A DNA stretch of 64,000 nucleotides from Varroa destructor (Eukaryota; Arthropoda; Arachnida; Mesostigmata; Varroidae): NCBI RefSeq assembly GCF_002443255.2, contig NW_019211454.1:15984243-16048242 (forward strand), read 5' to 3'. The notes below the pieces were generated by a model. The model saw nothing but the letters and a program-made list of their open reading frames with translations. It made no database searches and was not told where the DNA came from. Made by a program: the position numbers and the translations under genes. Positions 26,375-40,262 of this stretch are shown one piece after another (position 1 is the first letter of the stretch; every line of letters starts with the position of its first letter).

Positions 26375-29300
26375 TTAGTTACCTGCTCCTGGGAAATGAA
26401 CGAGGGGAACTGCAATGAATTGAACAGGACAGCTCAAGACCTGTCGAGACTTCGGTGGGCAGGCAAAGACATAACACGTGATATATATACAATGCGACTA
26501 CTTTCATCAATGTAAGGACATCATCCCTACTTTTTCCTTCCGCTTCTAGCAAAGGGTCCTTATTGCGTTTGCGCCTGTCTCGAATGATAGGTTTCTCTGC
26601 TAAAAAAAAAGAATATATGAGCTTGTACTTTCAAGGACCTGGCCTGGTTTATTTCTCTATGTGGAACGAAAAAGGCATCCGGACCAAGCCATCGTCCCAG
26701 TCATAGTCGTATCGTTCTGGCTGATTCCTTTCAACGAACGTAGTTGTTCGGATCGTTGACGCGCATTCTGGGTCGAGTGTTAGGGTTTGCCACGTAAGGG
26801 ATGCTATCGCTAAGCGGAAGAAAAAAGTTAGGGTTTAGAAGAAGACGCTTAAAAAGAGCGATACACAAGAAAAGGCTGTGTTTAGGTATATTCATCGTTA
26901 TAATCTTTTGTAACGACGAGTCTTGAGTTAAAGGCCTTGTTTCTCTCGTTATCCGGAGGAAATTTGGACAGAAACTATTTATAGGGCTTTGATAGCAATG
27001 GAATTAGGAGACTTTGGCTTTCGGATCTGTTAACCTCGTTCCCAATTCAATTTCGTTGATGTTTATAATTTGTTTTGTTGTAAAATGCATTACTTCCAGG
27101 GACACATTGTTGATAATATGACTAGTGATTATGACGAGTAAAAGAAAAGTTGGCAAACGGTATCACGGCAGCAATAGGTTTTGGATCGTAACCATTTAGT
27201 ATTCGTTGAAAATATTTGAAGAAGATTAGATTACGTTCTAATTGTAATTCGTTTTCAAATATTTAATTTGTTGATCTACATGATCCTGGTATCGTGTACT
27301 ACATGACCTAAAACCACGACAGAGCCAGGATATATTATAACTTCGTATCCAGCATTGTGAACCTGCGCTGTGCCGTGCACCCAGAAGTACTTTAACATAA
27401 TCTTCAGCAGGAAAGTCAGTCCACCAGACTGCTAAAGCCTTATAATATTCTATACGTGAGCTCATGTTGAAATACTATTGCCCATGTCACTACTAGCATT
27501 TGATAAGAAAAAAAAATTTAAGGACCATTACTCAAACTGATTGCGATTGAAGTGACGCCGGCATAATACATCTGCGTGACGACTCATGGCTCAGTGACTA
27601 CGCGGCCGGGCACGTCCGATGCAAACGTCGCAGTAAATAGAAGGCTGAAGATATCAAGGCTAATTATTCCATTTGCCATAGGCACACATAGTATGACGCA
27701 TGACATGACGCATTTCATGAAAACTTAACGATATTCGCTAACTGAGAATAGCGGAAATTTTGGAACAATGCCTAAAATTCTCAATCGGTCGGGAGTGTTT
27801 AAGTTGACGGGCAACATCGGATATTTCAATGGCAGGCACGATAGGGACATGTGTTATACCCACAGAGGAGAAGCGGTGAGTGGTCGTTAATACAAAAGCA
27901 GATGGGTAACCGGTTGGCGCCCTGGTCTATTTGAGATTGGAGGGATCAAAGTGATTTGATGAGGACAAATGAGTTAAACTGGAGCGTAAAATCGAAGAGA
28001 GGAAAGGGGATTATTTCTTGAAAGACCAATGGGGCCTCAACTGCGGAAAGCAATGAAGAGAAAAGCTTAAATGCGGCAGGTAAAGCTGGGAGAGTAGGAG
28101 AGAAAGGAAGCGAAAAGGGGAGAGAAGTGAAATCTCTATCCGAAAAGGCCTGTAAAACTGCGTTTTTTCTAAACCCAGTCTGCGCAACTACTGGTATGGC
28201 AACTGGCTTTGTTCTCCTGTGAGCTACAGAATGCCTAAGGATGCAAAAGGCCCGCCGAAGAAGACGGAAAGCGTCGTTAAGGTGAGATCGATTAACGGAT
28301 GCGGTACCCGGTCGTGGCGAAACCGGGTATCAAGAAATAAAGGACGAAAAAATGGGTTCCTAAGGCTTTGCCTTTGTCGCAACCAGCGCGTGACGACCTT
28401 AATCTTCCCGCAGCCACTAGACACATTGGACAAACTATCTTGTCAAGTGAACCCTCTCCTGTGACGCAGTCGACTACTCGAAAAAACACGTAGAGCCAAC
28501 TGGCGAATCACCAGCTATTGAATGTAACAGCTGAGGAAATGTATAGGGCATTCAGCTTGGGGCTCTTCGAACTTGTAAGGGTAATAGATAGAAAAATACA
28601 GAACCTTCTTAGAAACATTTAGCAGCTTATCAGTTTAATTATAGAAATCTAAACTAGGACACGCAGTCCTTGATGCGACGAGAAAATTGGTCGACGGCGT
28701 ACAGTTCCGTACGATACTTGTCTAGACATGTACAATTTACTCATTCACTACTGTGTACGAGCACCACTAGCTGATCACGTACAGGTTGAGCACTTGGGCA
28801 GTGCCTAGGCGGATGCCTATATTGGCGTTGCCTATATTCTGGAGGCATCTTTTAGCTTCCCGTTGTTTATGACAAGGACGGACGCACTTTGCCGAGACGA
28901 CAAAACCTTGGGAATACATTAGAATAAATGAATTGTGCTGATTGGTGGCCCAACGTCTATATTCTGTTACTGTTCGCTGACTGAGATGGGGTAAATGGGG
29001 TGCATGGAATCCACTAACCTTTTGGGTACATTTGAAGTATGGCGTGAAATACGAGGAATTCGGCAACAAGTAATTAAAACCTGTGGGCATTTTTCTAATG
29101 GGTGGCGCGCGGCGGGAATGAGTGAGTACGATCGTCGACGTTGTTTTTCTTACCATCGTTGTTGACTGGTATCACTGAGCTTCGCTTGACTGTCCCACCC
29201 TGGTCTCGTTAACGCCATCCCAAAACCTCTTTGTCGACAATCTGCGCTCTGTCCGAGCTGGCGCTGGATAATCAAGAGGTCATTCGGATATCGTTACAAT

Positions 29301-31060
29301 AACACTACACTAATGTACTGAGCTCAGATAGTCAGCGACTAACATTGATACGCAGCACGTCTGTGCATGTATACGAAGTCGAGTGCAAAACCCTAGTCGC
29401 CTCTCTCTGCCCGCGTTAAATTCAAAATATAGGGTGATGAGGCACCCACGGCTAGACGACTCAGCGCAAGTGATCTTGCCGTTCTCTATACGCGCGATCC
29501 ATATGAATGTTTCACAGTTAAGCAGGTGTAGTGTGATAGATATTAAGCCCGGCGAACTTGTTTGGGGCTTCTACAGAAGTATGTATGGCGATTTACGCTG
29601 GGTGGTCTTTGTAACGTATGTAGTTGTTATCATCGTCGTTGTCTGATTGCAAGTTCCGACAGCCTGGTCTGTCACTTGCTTCTAGTATGTGCTTGTCTCT
29701 CATTGGTTTAAACGATGGCTTCGCACGGCAAGATGGTCGTCGTCTAACTCAAAATAGCCTCTACTCTAAATTTACTTCATCTAGGCTTCCAGTTGCTACT
29801 TAGAAATCAATAAAGAACCCTCCAACAAAAATACCTCGCCTTTTTTTCAAGTTGTGACTGGTGCTTGAAAGATTGTTACTATTCCTGCTATTATCATACA
29901 GCCTTCCGTCTAGTTACCGCTTCTTATGCTTCTCGTTCTAAGTCCGATAGGAAGGAAAACTGTAGCATCGTTTGCGGCTCAGTTATCTGCGAAATCCGCC
30001 TATCACACATCGCTAACCCCCTCATCATCGGATTCGGGGCTGAGATTTCTTAAATAAACAGGCCTTCGTGAGCACGCATCACCAAGTTAGGTTAACTGAA
30101 CCGTGTAAGAAGAACTATATAAGTTACAATGGTTTGCGCGTCGGTTCTCGGGTTTTACTTCCTTTTCTAGTTAATGCTAATTTTCATTTGGTCTTCAGTT
30201 CCAGGGCAGATTCGACGTACTGCCTACTCTTCCGTGAACGTCTTTTAACACAAAGACTTTCGTGAAGTATGGCGTCGAGCTTATTCCGCTTCGTGAGAAG
30301 CGGTTACATATTAGCCCGTTCTGACAGCAACAAAAAAAATTCCCGACTTAGTTGATTAATACTTAAACTAACCACTCAATTTTGAAGCGGCCTCGATCTT
30401 TCCGCCGTGGTTTTATTTTCCATATGACGGTTTTAATAGCAGCTAACTTTCTCTATTCACAAGCACGTGTAGCAGTGTCAATACTCTCTCCTTGTATAAT
30501 GTTGCAATATGGCATAGCCTATCGCCGGTGCCCTGCAATAATTTTGCAATAATATCTATCTGTGACCTTTTCGTTCAAATGCTTTATGTTGCTTTGCCCC
30601 TAATCTCCATATTCCAACGTCCTTATTTCTTATTCTGCCTTCGTATAGACCCATATATTTCTCTTGAGTTTCATTCCACTCGATTCTAGATGCACCTCCC
30701 AGTCTCATTGCATCAAAGGAGGCGGAAGGCTTTGCCCAGAATTGGGCATAAATGGAACTGTCATTACTGCATCAATATTGCCCAGTTAGATGACGCCACC
30801 AACTCCAGTGGTGTAGCTTTTATACATTTTTGCCGTGATGCTTCTATTTTTTCAGTATCTCTACCTAAGATTAGGTCTAGTAGTCATTACAATGACAGTG
30901 GAACATTACGTGCTAAGAGACGAATGAACGCGGGATTTAAGCCTTGGAAAATATCTGTTTGTTTTACGCCAGCGGAAGTCCTCAACCGCACAATACAGAA
31001 CTGGCGTGGTCTGGCGCATCTACTTAATTTCATAAAAAGTGATAGTAGAGCTTAGCTCAC

Positions 31061-31268
31061 CTCCATTCGTTATCTTTGAGCACCCATACGCGGCCGTATT
31101 CACGTTCAGTGGTCCAGGACCACTGTGGATTCCCTTGGTGCCGCTCGAACAAGCAGTATAAATAGAGATTAGAACCGGGTGACACGACCAGCTCTCCTGT
31201 TTCGGAAATGCCATACTCGCCCTTTTCGACGAGGAAATCCAACGTAGGCGGGAATTCCAACTCTTCTT
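31061..31268 (-). CDS. hig: hig-like exon, first half of Ig-like domain
   Basis: The acceptor is TTGCGATCTTTGCAG and the donor is TGGAG/GTGAGC. Two bases in, 68 codons, two bases out. The sequence includes EFPPTLDFLVEKGEYGI, then GELVVSPGSNLYLYCLF, then GNPQWSWTTE and ends KDNEW plus a split Arg. The cysteine near residue 256 is the B-strand Ig cysteine and the QWSW Trp sits where the C-strand Trp is expected. The GEL-V-PGS...CLF-R...G-P-W-W pattern is the part that most recalls Hikaru genki and its paralogue, and it is the main basis for the name. Confidence 0.92.
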
Positions 31269-32914
31269 CTGCAAAGATCGCAAGAAACTTTCGTATTAGC
31301 TAACCCCATGTCTATAATAGTTGAAGGTGACGTGAAGCTCCTTATATAGCATTTGGCATTAATCCCTTGGTTAACTTAAGCTTGTTAAGTGTTACATCAC
31401 AAACGTTCAAGAACCATGTGTAAGTGTAGAAGAGCCTATCGAAGTAAGTTCAATAGGCTCCTGAGATCCGGTGCTTATAGCAACTAAGCAACAAAAGGAA
31501 TGGGCAAACCCATCAACGAATGCGTAGGTTGAACGCATAGGATCCATGTAAGGGGTTTCCTAAACACTACTGACTTACATTAATTTCACTTAATTTTCGG
31601 CAACACGGAGCGTATCTTTTGGGATCTAGAGAACTCTTCTCAATTAATTGAGTTACTAGAAAATTGCCAAGCTCCCATTGATAATATTAATATTCTACTC
31701 AGTGTACAATTCTGCTATGCTGATGGTTGATAGCCTAGTAACATTATGTCGCCTCCACATATCTCAAATGCCCTAATGCAACTAACAAACAATTAAGATC
31801 ATCGTTGGTAGTCTATTGATACTTCATCCATACTCAAAGTCATTAGCTAGGGTTTTATAAACAGTATAAATCAGTAACTTGCAGTGTAATATAAGTAATT
31901 ATTAATTTTTAAAAATATAATATATATAAGCCGTGTCTATAAGAATAAACTTATCGTAGAATGAAAATTACAGTTGGGCCTACCGCTTTACTGATACACC
32001 ATTTAATAATCCTCTTTTGTTGATATTCCTATACTATTCATTAGCTTAATCCAAAAGTGCAAACCTACAAATATTAAACGAAGTATGCTGCGTCTAATCA
32101 ATGGGTCGTGCACGCCACGCTCACTGCCCAGAAGCACTGAACGTTCCGTTTCCTGTATAATGATAAGAAATCGTCATGCACTCGTATAATCGTGCTTCCA
32201 CTAAAATTAACTTTGGGTTTATAGCACATTCTACTCTAGATCCGACTTTAATTCTCTCCATGTTTATACTTTGTCTAACTTCTGCACCTTATGGATTCGT
32301 CTGCGCCAACTGCCCTATTGTGCACTGGCTGGCGTGCGTTCCCCCGCGATCGCCTCTGCCGTCACCATATTTCAAATAATAAACCCTCTGTACGGCGCAT
32401 ATGAACTAGCGCATGTAAGCTTTACTCTCGCCCAGCCACAACTCATCGGGATTCTAGCACCTCTCAGGATATTGTGGTTCTTAGATACTGGAGCTTCGCC
32501 AGTATGTGGAGGAGATCCCTTGCGATATTAAAAGACGTCGCTTGCCGCCAGTTTCACTGGCTGCCTAAGCACTTCACCCCTAGCGACATCTGAGCCATTC
32601 ATTTAGTAAGTGAAGCAATCACGACAATGTTGAAGTAAACGGAAAATCAGGAAGCACCAAGACTCATGGGCTTAAGTCTGCAGCGTGATTCAGCGGGCAG
32701 CAAGGAAAACTATGACTCCACACTAAACCAGCCCACCGCAGTGGCGAACCGAAGCAAGGAAATGGGGCAACAGCAGCGGCTGTGTCAGCAGCGCTAAAGC
32801 AAATTAAAAAGTTAGTTCGTAGCAATTTTCAATCCTGTGCTCTTTAACATTCCTTTTCCACTCCAAACCCTACGCCTGTTACTGTTCCTGTCTATCGAAC
32901 CTCCCAATTGTTGC

Positions 32915-32931
32915 GGGGGGGGGGGGGGGGG
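32915..32931. repeat. Poly-G tract (17)
   Basis: Uninterrupted run of G on the plus strand, intronic. Confidence 0.95.
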
Positions 32932-33465
32932 TCATACCCTTAGAGAATCCGTTGGCACCACCACTATGAGCCTTCACTTCAACTAGACTTCAATAAAAGA
33001 CAAAGACTTAGATGAAGTCGCCGCCATACCGGTCCCTGTATTCCCTATCGCGTGAGCAACCTACCCAGAACGAACGCAATTAGAACTCAACGCTTGTTCG
33101 GAGCTACCAGGTCCTGGTAACATGTGTCATAGTATGTTACAGACTGTGCTTTGTCTTTTGACCAGATGTGCCCACAGGGCCTACGAGCAATCTATCCTCG
33201 TACATTCCTCTTCCTGGAGAATGTATGGGACAGAAGACCGCACCCATGACTATACAGACGGCAGCCCAGGCAAATCTCTATGTAAGAGATGAGAGATCTA
33301 CTTGCTACCTTCTTGCACTAGCTCAAAGTGATACTAGTATTATGGGTACCTCTACAGTTACTTCTATCCTGTTGCCATATCTGAACGTGAGCAAGCAAGA
33401 CAGATTCCTGGGTACTGTTCGTCCCCATTATCTGAGTTAGCAGCAACTGCTAAGCGGACGACGTG

Positions 33466-33483
33466 GTAGTAGTAGTAGTAGTA
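33466..33483. repeat. (GTA)6 microsatellite
   Basis: Six perfect GTA units. Confidence 0.95.
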
Positions 33484-36400
33484 ATTCAGAGAGCCCATAT
33501 TGGAGACGCTTAATGGCGGGGCTCCATCTGCGAAGCAAGCCCGAGCGGGAGCCGGGTCGTCTCGCTGGCAGCTATTGTGCACATATTGAAAGGTCAATAC
33601 AACTTTTTGTGATCCCACAACAGAGGAAATCCAATTTCATATCAACATTTGCTTTGATTTTTCGGATATCCTAAAGTTTATATTGAAATTTTACTTGAAT
33701 ATGGTATTATTTCTCATGCTATTTGTATACAGAGAAAAGAAAAGCAACGTTTTGGTAATTTCAGAATAATGGTCCCCTCTTTTTCACTGTTCTCAAATAC
33801 GACATCAGTAACGAAGACGATGAAGATTACAAGAGCGGAGCGAGATAAAATCAAATCAGAGGCTCATAGCAGCGCATGCTAATGCAGAGATCGGCTGCTA
33901 GCAAACCGCTTCGTTGACTCCGACTCAATATAACGAAATAGCTAAATTTTCCGACCTATAATTTAGCGTCGTAAAGAGCGACGGCACGGAAAAATTCGAA
34001 GTGTCCATGAAAGATAATTTCGTGTCTAAATGAGCAGGCAAGTTCCAATTAATTTTGGGAAAATGAAGAAAATAACGCACGCGGAAGGTTGGTGAACGAG
34101 GGCAAAGCACGGACTCTTCTCCTGAAGCGACACCGGCGAATTAGTCGCAATAGTATGCTTAGGTCGGGCGCAGTCGAGTTCTCCGAAGGACTTCGATTCT
34201 CTTCGTATCCTCTGTTTATGTCTGCCTAATACTGCCTTCTGCTTCTGAAGGCTGTTGCTTTGAAACTCAAAGCATAACTATATTAGTTTTTGCTTTTATA
34301 CGGGCGTTTTTGACCGCGCGCCGAGCGCGTTTTCTTCTTTCTCTGCTTCGTCACCGTTTGACAGCGTTCGACTTTTGCGTTGTCCACGTCCTGCTGCCGC
34401 AGAGTCAGGGCCATGACCAGCAACAGGCGCTCCAACCAACAGTACGAAGACACAAACAGACGCCTGTCTCACATCTACGTGGGCTCTTTTTTGAAGACTG
34501 TCAAGTAAGTCTACCCACCGACAGGGCGCAGCGTTTGGATTTCGTTTCACCTAGACGCATTATACGGAGCATAAGACCGCCGTATCACCTGCGTCGCCGG
34601 TGACCGTGTTGAACCTATGGCGTCTCAGATTTTCCCATTTACCTCTCTCTGTTCTTTGCGCGCTCGCTGCTCTTCCTCGTTACTGATGCTGACGTTCTGT
34701 ACTCTGCAAGCCATTGGATCGCTCACTCAAATGATATACTAAACGCACGAACATTGCAGTATATTTAGATAGGACGACAGGCATCATGTAGCAGACGGAA
34801 GGACTCGGACAAACACTATTGAGCCTAAGGCAAGTAGGTCATAAGTGTGGTCGGACCCGTTCGGGATGACTTCATGAAAAGCTGATCTCACTAGTGTCAG
34901 TCGTAATAAAAAGCCAATAGATTCAGCGGAAAATTGAACCCATAAAATTGGTTTCTATTTCCGTACATGACTAACTCAAAGGAGTCTCTGCGTAGTCGAA
35001 TTCCTGATTTACGTGATACTTCTTCTAATGTATTAACCGCGTTGTATGTACCGCATTTTGTTTCTTCTAGCTAAATATGGCCCTACGACTCAATTAAATT
35101 CAACATTTCTTATCTCTCCTTGCTAATTTGTCGTGTGAATTTGAATGAAGTCGTTCGCTCATTACTATCTCTTTTGGTTCTTCACATCTCGCCGTCCTCT
35201 GCGAACGCCTCAGTAGAAAAAAAGAACGTTCTTAATTGATTAAGTTGCATCGGATCATGCTTTGGAAAAAAGTGGCGTTCACATGCAGTGTCGCTTTGCT
35301 AACACTGATACTGGGCGCATCATAACTAAACATGGACTTCGAACGAAACTGTCGTAATCCCGATCTTCCACCGCAAGTATGTGGACGGACGCTTCCAATC
35401 GTTTTGCTTTACTTCGATGTAACAAAAGAAAAGGCTAAAAAGGCAATGGCATCATTTAGAATCGACCTGGGCTTTTCGCTTTTCTTGATCTGCTTCTCCT
35501 AGCTTGATATCGGCTTGTTCTAGGCCGTATTGATCTGAGAAAACCTCCGTCAGATCTCTATTTATTTGAAACTGAAAAAAAAAGGGGAAGTTTAGTAGAC
35601 CCAGCGCTCTTTACTACTAATTAGAAAGGGGTAGAATTTCGCAGCCTATTTTGTCTTGCTACATCTGCCGTAGACTCGTCTGGAACCCAGCCCAACCCAG
35701 CTCAGCCGAGCTAGAAAATTATGCGTTGTCCGCCTCTGCCGTCGATGGATAATCGCTTAACGATCATCTGACGACAGTCCATACCTATGCTAAGCCAGTT
35801 CACTTTACAGGCAATTCAATCTCATATACCACTTTGCCGAACTGGAGCAGCAGGAAAAGTGTCCCCATTTGTATGGATTGCTTTCGGTACCCATATATTT
35901 AGGAGTAATTCGTGTGTGTGTGTGTATGTATCTGTGAGGTTAAAGCTTGCTGATGGTCTAGCCAGATGTGCCATTGTTTCGTTTCTAGTAGTTTTCAGGC
36001 AATAAAAGAAAATGAAACGTCTATGACAGCCATTACACAGATCGGTACAGGAACAAGACAGAGGACATTGTCGTCACGGGACTACGCTTTTCGGGCAGGT
36101 AACGGTGACGACTTTGTTTAGTAGCATGACCGAAGGTCAGAGTGCTCAGGGTTCTATTGCACATAGGCCCATCATCCCTCCCATATACTTTACGCGCCTT
36201 GCAGATTGCTCTCATTAAAACTGCCAGAGAGAAAAGCAGCGATTTGTCCCTTTTTCTCTGTCCTCTTCGTTGTATGCCTGTTTTCTGCTTCTCTCTCCCT
36301 CCCCCTTCTGTCAAGCTTGCTGTTATTCTAAACCTTTTCCACTTTGTATCCGCTCCGATCGTAAACTGAACGAGCGTCGAATGGACAGAAATTAGAAGGC

Positions 36401-37685
36401 CTGCTTTACGGAACTAGCGTTCTATAAAGCAACCGCGGGGCTACTCGTACTTAGGGCCGCGTAGCTTCCACCAGTGATGCCTGGCCACATGGACCGTTTG
36501 GATTGTGACAAAGATGACGACGGCAGCCAAATGAGAGGACAGAAAGCCATGTGGCCGTATCAGCATAAGACCAAGCTGCTTCACTGGCCGAAAAAATCAA
36601 CTAATACTGTTTGTTTTTCTTAACCGTCTCCATTTGTTTTCTATATGAGTTTTTATTTTGCCTGTTTTCGACAACAAAACTTTTACACACAATGTGGTCG
36701 CTGGTAACGACATTCAGCCAATAAATATAAGCCACGTTGTGCTCCCATTCTTCGATTGCTGTTGTTCACCGCTGTCTTAGCTTTTAACCCAAAGGAAGAA
36801 GCAATTGGATAGCGAATGGCCGAACAAATTCCCTCGTGAAACCGCTGATTTGTAATTCGTTGTGTCTCTTGGGAAGCAGGCAGCCATGAGAGGTGGAAAA
36901 AGGGCATGCCAGAGAAAGGAGCTTACCAAAACCATCATAAGCTAGGTCAGCAACTCGCAAAAGGTGGTAAGCCAGGCAGCCGCTTGAGCAGACGAGGGCT
37001 TTTTGCTGCCAACACGGCCCTAACTACCAAATTCTGATCGCTAACGCAAACAAGGCAAATGGTGGGCAAAGGCTCGGCTGACTGCCCATGTCCTTTCCAT
37101 TGGGCTGTATCTGTGACCCCAGCTTATGAAGAATAGGGAACGAGCGCGTCTTTTGAACCGAGGAGCAGCAGTAAACGGTACCGACGGAAAATCCATACGA
37201 CTGAAAGGCGGAAAGTTGGTGGGGAGTAACACCATGAACAGACCATCTGTTTGGCCTGATCCCAAGGCAGCTGTCGTTCAAGTGCGGACTTTAGTCCATT
37301 CAGTCTGACGTACACCTGTCAACTAATACATGGGTCAATAACGGTAGCGGGATCTAAAAGAAGATTGAAGGTGGATCCTCGAGAAGGGTACTGCCCTCTT
37401 ATTTTGCAAGAAAACAAGCAGCACGAAAAGCAGGACCTGAGCTCTCCAAATCGCAAAAAAAGAATCTTATATAGTTGCATTCAGTTACTGTGCTTTCGGC
37501 CGCACGAGGGACGGTTACCGTGTGACGCAGGGATTGCGTAACAGTGGGGCAATTCGTTCAAACGTCTGCCATTAGCATAATTTAGATAGGTGGCCAGAAG
37601 GGAGACAAATCGATAAAAGCGAATTCATTTTAATAGACGAGTGGGCGTTTCATGAGTATGGGCGCTTAGAAAAACGGAGACTCAC

Positions 37686-37810
37686 GGGTCGAGTTAGCAT
37701 TTGAAATGGCTGCCGTCGGAAGGCATTCGGGAACGTCCTCGGTCCATTCGCCGTCGACACATCTCGTTGAAGTCACTCCTTCCAATTTGAACTTGAAGAT
37801 GTCATTGCAC
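37686..37810 (-). CDS. hig: hig-like exon, second half of sushi-like module 2
   Basis: The acceptor is a pyrimidine tract CATTTCTCGTTCTCGTACTTCAG and the donor is ACCC/GTGAGT. One base in, 41 codons, one base out. It opens with CNDIFKFKLEG (second sushi cysteine), then TSTRCVDGEWTEDVPEC, which contains the third cysteine, the G-x-W and the P-x-C end that define a CCP domain. A linker follows with the sequon NST (about residue 215). The sushi domain is therefore split by a phase-2 intron right before its second cysteine. Confidence 0.92.
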
Positions 37811-39011
37811 CTGAAGTACGAGAACGAGAAATGTTACGTGCACAGTATGTATAGTTAACAAGTACTTATCCTTAACTAAAACAACCTGTCACTCCATAGT
37901 GCTATTATAATAATAACGTATTTATTTGTCAGGGCTAGTAATATGTAAGGTGATCTGACTACGTTATTAAGTATAGATACGTTTCGCTTTGTGCTAAAAT
38001 AAGTCACCGGTCGTCTCGAACAGCGCTCAATAAGACAATAGCAATGGACGTAAACCCTGAGACATGCGCTCTTTCTTTCCGCATCATTTTGTGACTTACA
38101 TTACAATATCAGATCCAAGCGACCTAGCTGAGCGTATTTTTCTATGGGAAAGCGAGTCCCGTAACGAGTATTTCCTTTTTATTACAATCAGGCAAATTTC
38201 CTGAAATATATCTTTGGGCAATTAACTTTTTGCCCACTTGCCTAGTCTACTAGGTAGGACAAATGATCAGAGTTCATTATGATTGCTTACAACAGTAGCG
38301 CCATGGGCAGCACCTTGACAATTTCGCTTTTTTTAATTTTGTTATTTCCGTGACACTGTCGCTTTTATTCTCTGTACTAGCATCTTTACGCGCTGAGACA
38401 TAACGTCTGCCTTCTCGTAGCCTTTCCTTTAGTTTCGCTCTTCTTTCACTCGTTTCGGCAGCATAACCAGTGACACTTGTTGATATCTGAATATTCTATT
38501 TCACATTGAGCGACGTACGCAGGACGCTTCTGCAGACAAGCTGCATCGACTAGATTGAGCGAAGACGCAACACTGAAACAACAACCAAATGGCCTTAAAC
38601 CAGTTTCAGTTGCTTGGCCAACCGTCGCTTTCCACTATATACCGTTAGCAAATCATTTAGATCCAGCCATTGCTAGAACATATGTGGGCTTCAGCATTAG
38701 GCATTTTCCCAACGCTATTGTTTTTTGCCCCGGTTAGTACAGTTAATGCCGCTGCTGCAACGTCGGTAGTATCAAGGAGTCCTTGCCGATGGCAGCACAC
38801 CCATGATGGCATGCTTCATGTTTTGAGAGTGGTCGCTGGTGTGCCCCAGGCTTTCTCTTAGTCTTCGATGAGATGATGGGCAGCTAAGGCTTTCATTGGG
38901 CTTTGTAACCGGGCGTCTTTTGCTTTTTGTGCTTTTTCCGTAGATCTTATACAACCGTAGTAGCAATAGCAGAAAGGTTGCTGCTACTTATGCTACCGCC
39001 ATGGACTGCGC

Positions 39012-39656
39012 GTGTCTCATGAAGTGGGCTTCCTAATCCCTATAGATGTGCCACATTCAATTGCATCTATAGTACGCATCGCCAGCAGGTTTCTAAAACC
39101 TAAGTGTTCCAAGCCGCACAAATCTCACAAACAACGCAAACGTACGCATGTACATGTAGACACAAAGTTACCCAATCGGCCTCCTTCTCCAAAAAATATA
39201 TATTTTCTATGTAGACGCTTGCGACGGCAGAGCTTCGGTCGGTGGAAGCTTATGGTCGTAGGCGCCAGAGAAAAGGAAGTATATGTTGACGCTGCCGTAA
39301 TGGCGGCATCGAGTCGCACGAGCACAATATACGAGAGGGTAGCTGAACTCATCCTTACGCTGCAACACTCCCCCCCGCCGCCCTCCCCGGTCCCCCATGT
39401 AGTCGGTATCCTCGCAGCAGTACACTTCACAGTGCCACCGCTGCTACTTCCGCTCACAGTAAAGAACCAGGATCTTCCTCGTCTGGGAAAGAACTCCGAG
39501 GATCTCTACCAAGGACTTCTGGGAGACTGTCTGCTTCCGCAGGACAAAAGTATTTTCCCACACTCCATCGGTGTCTACTGGCGCAGCAGCGTTGTACAAC
39601 GGAATGTTGCTAGTCGTTGCCTCACGACCCAGTCCCCACAGGGCGATGCGCTATAG
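39012..39656 (+). other. Longest open frame in window (214 codons), unassigned
   Basis: The frame is open for 214 codons on the strand opposite the hig-like gene, but the first in-frame ATG is far inside it. Its translation contains a basic stretch, a run of prolines (HSPPPPSPVPH) and a hydrophobic patch, with no motif I recognise. The minus strand is also open over much of the same region in two frames, so local G+C may explain part of the length. It could be a nested gene, a decayed transposon or chance. Confidence 0.2.
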
Positions 39657-39860
39657 ACGCCTCACGTGCAGACGACCATGTGCTGGAGGCCCCAGAAACT
39701 TGAACTGATGGAAACAACCGAGTTGTCATCACGATTGATTTGTGCTTTCATTGCACTGTCACTATTTATTCTGCTGTTACCAGATAAAAGCTGATGCTAC
39801 CGCTTGCAGCTGCGGTGTAAAGGAGTGAACGGTGTTCGAGCTCCGGTCCATACTTATTCG

Positions 39861-40262
39861 ATGAAAACGGCGCTCCGTGAAGCGATGGAGCGGGCAAAAC
39901 TAAGTTCTGCACAAGAGAGGAGCGTCATTGATATAGAAGCAGAGGAAAATGATGAGCGGCAGTACGAGTACGAGGAAGGCAGTACGAGTTTAGAGGTTTT
40001 TCCCCGCTTGAATTACACCTCTCGCACAATTATAGTAGCATTTTTCCAGGGAATGAACACAATTTCGTCTAGAGGCAACGCTAGCGTAGACTGTGATGGC
40101 ATCCTGCAACAGCACAGAAATACTAGAGGCTATTGCGAGCAAAGGGGAAACGTTGATCCAGTTCCTTCAACAACAACGCCTATAGGCAGCCAGATCCGCC
40201 CTGTCAGTTCCTTCGCAGTCCCATTGTCAAACGTAGGGCAGTGCATCCGACGACTCGAATGA
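39861..40262 (+). other. Unassigned plus-strand frame (133 codons)
   Basis: It starts ATG at 39,861 (MKTALREAMERAKLSSAQER), continues with an acidic stretch (DIEAEENDERQYEYEEG) and ends RRLE before TGA. A pyrimidine-AG acceptor-like site (GCATTTTTCCAG) lies inside it near 40,050. It follows the 214-codon frame on the same strand after about 200 bp. No family is recognised. The helix-like charged start looks more protein-like than most chance frames here. Confidence 0.25.

Larger units (their letters stand above)
21077..31060 (-). other. hig-like intron inside the Ig domain (10 kb)
   Basis: This intron splits the Ig fold. It contains two cysteine-bearing minus-strand frames that I describe separately (23,583-23,801 and 26,039-26,374) and several AG/CT-rich stretches near 22.2-22.4 and 24.0-24.4 kb. 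None of these is needed to complete the hig-like reading frame. Confidence 0.7.
31269..37685 (-). other. hig-like intron (6.4 kb)
   Basis: This intron lies between the sushi-like module 2 and Ig exons. It contains a 17-base G run at 32,915-32,931, a GTA repeat at 33,466-33,483 and a short GT run near 35,912-35,925. The remaining open frames are short and lack family motifs. Confidence 0.7.

Noticed and set aside
32271..32531. DTGAS motif after a hydrophobic strand, as in retroviral-type aspartic proteases
   Set aside because: It is a five-residue match in a short frame that stops soon after, with no reverse transcriptase, integrase or long terminal repeat nearby. Most likely chance.
38520..38575. 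Minus-strand mini-exon with strong acceptor and GTACGT donor
   Set aside because: It would enter with one base and leave with two, which breaks the phase between the module 2 half-exons, and it shows no domain signal.
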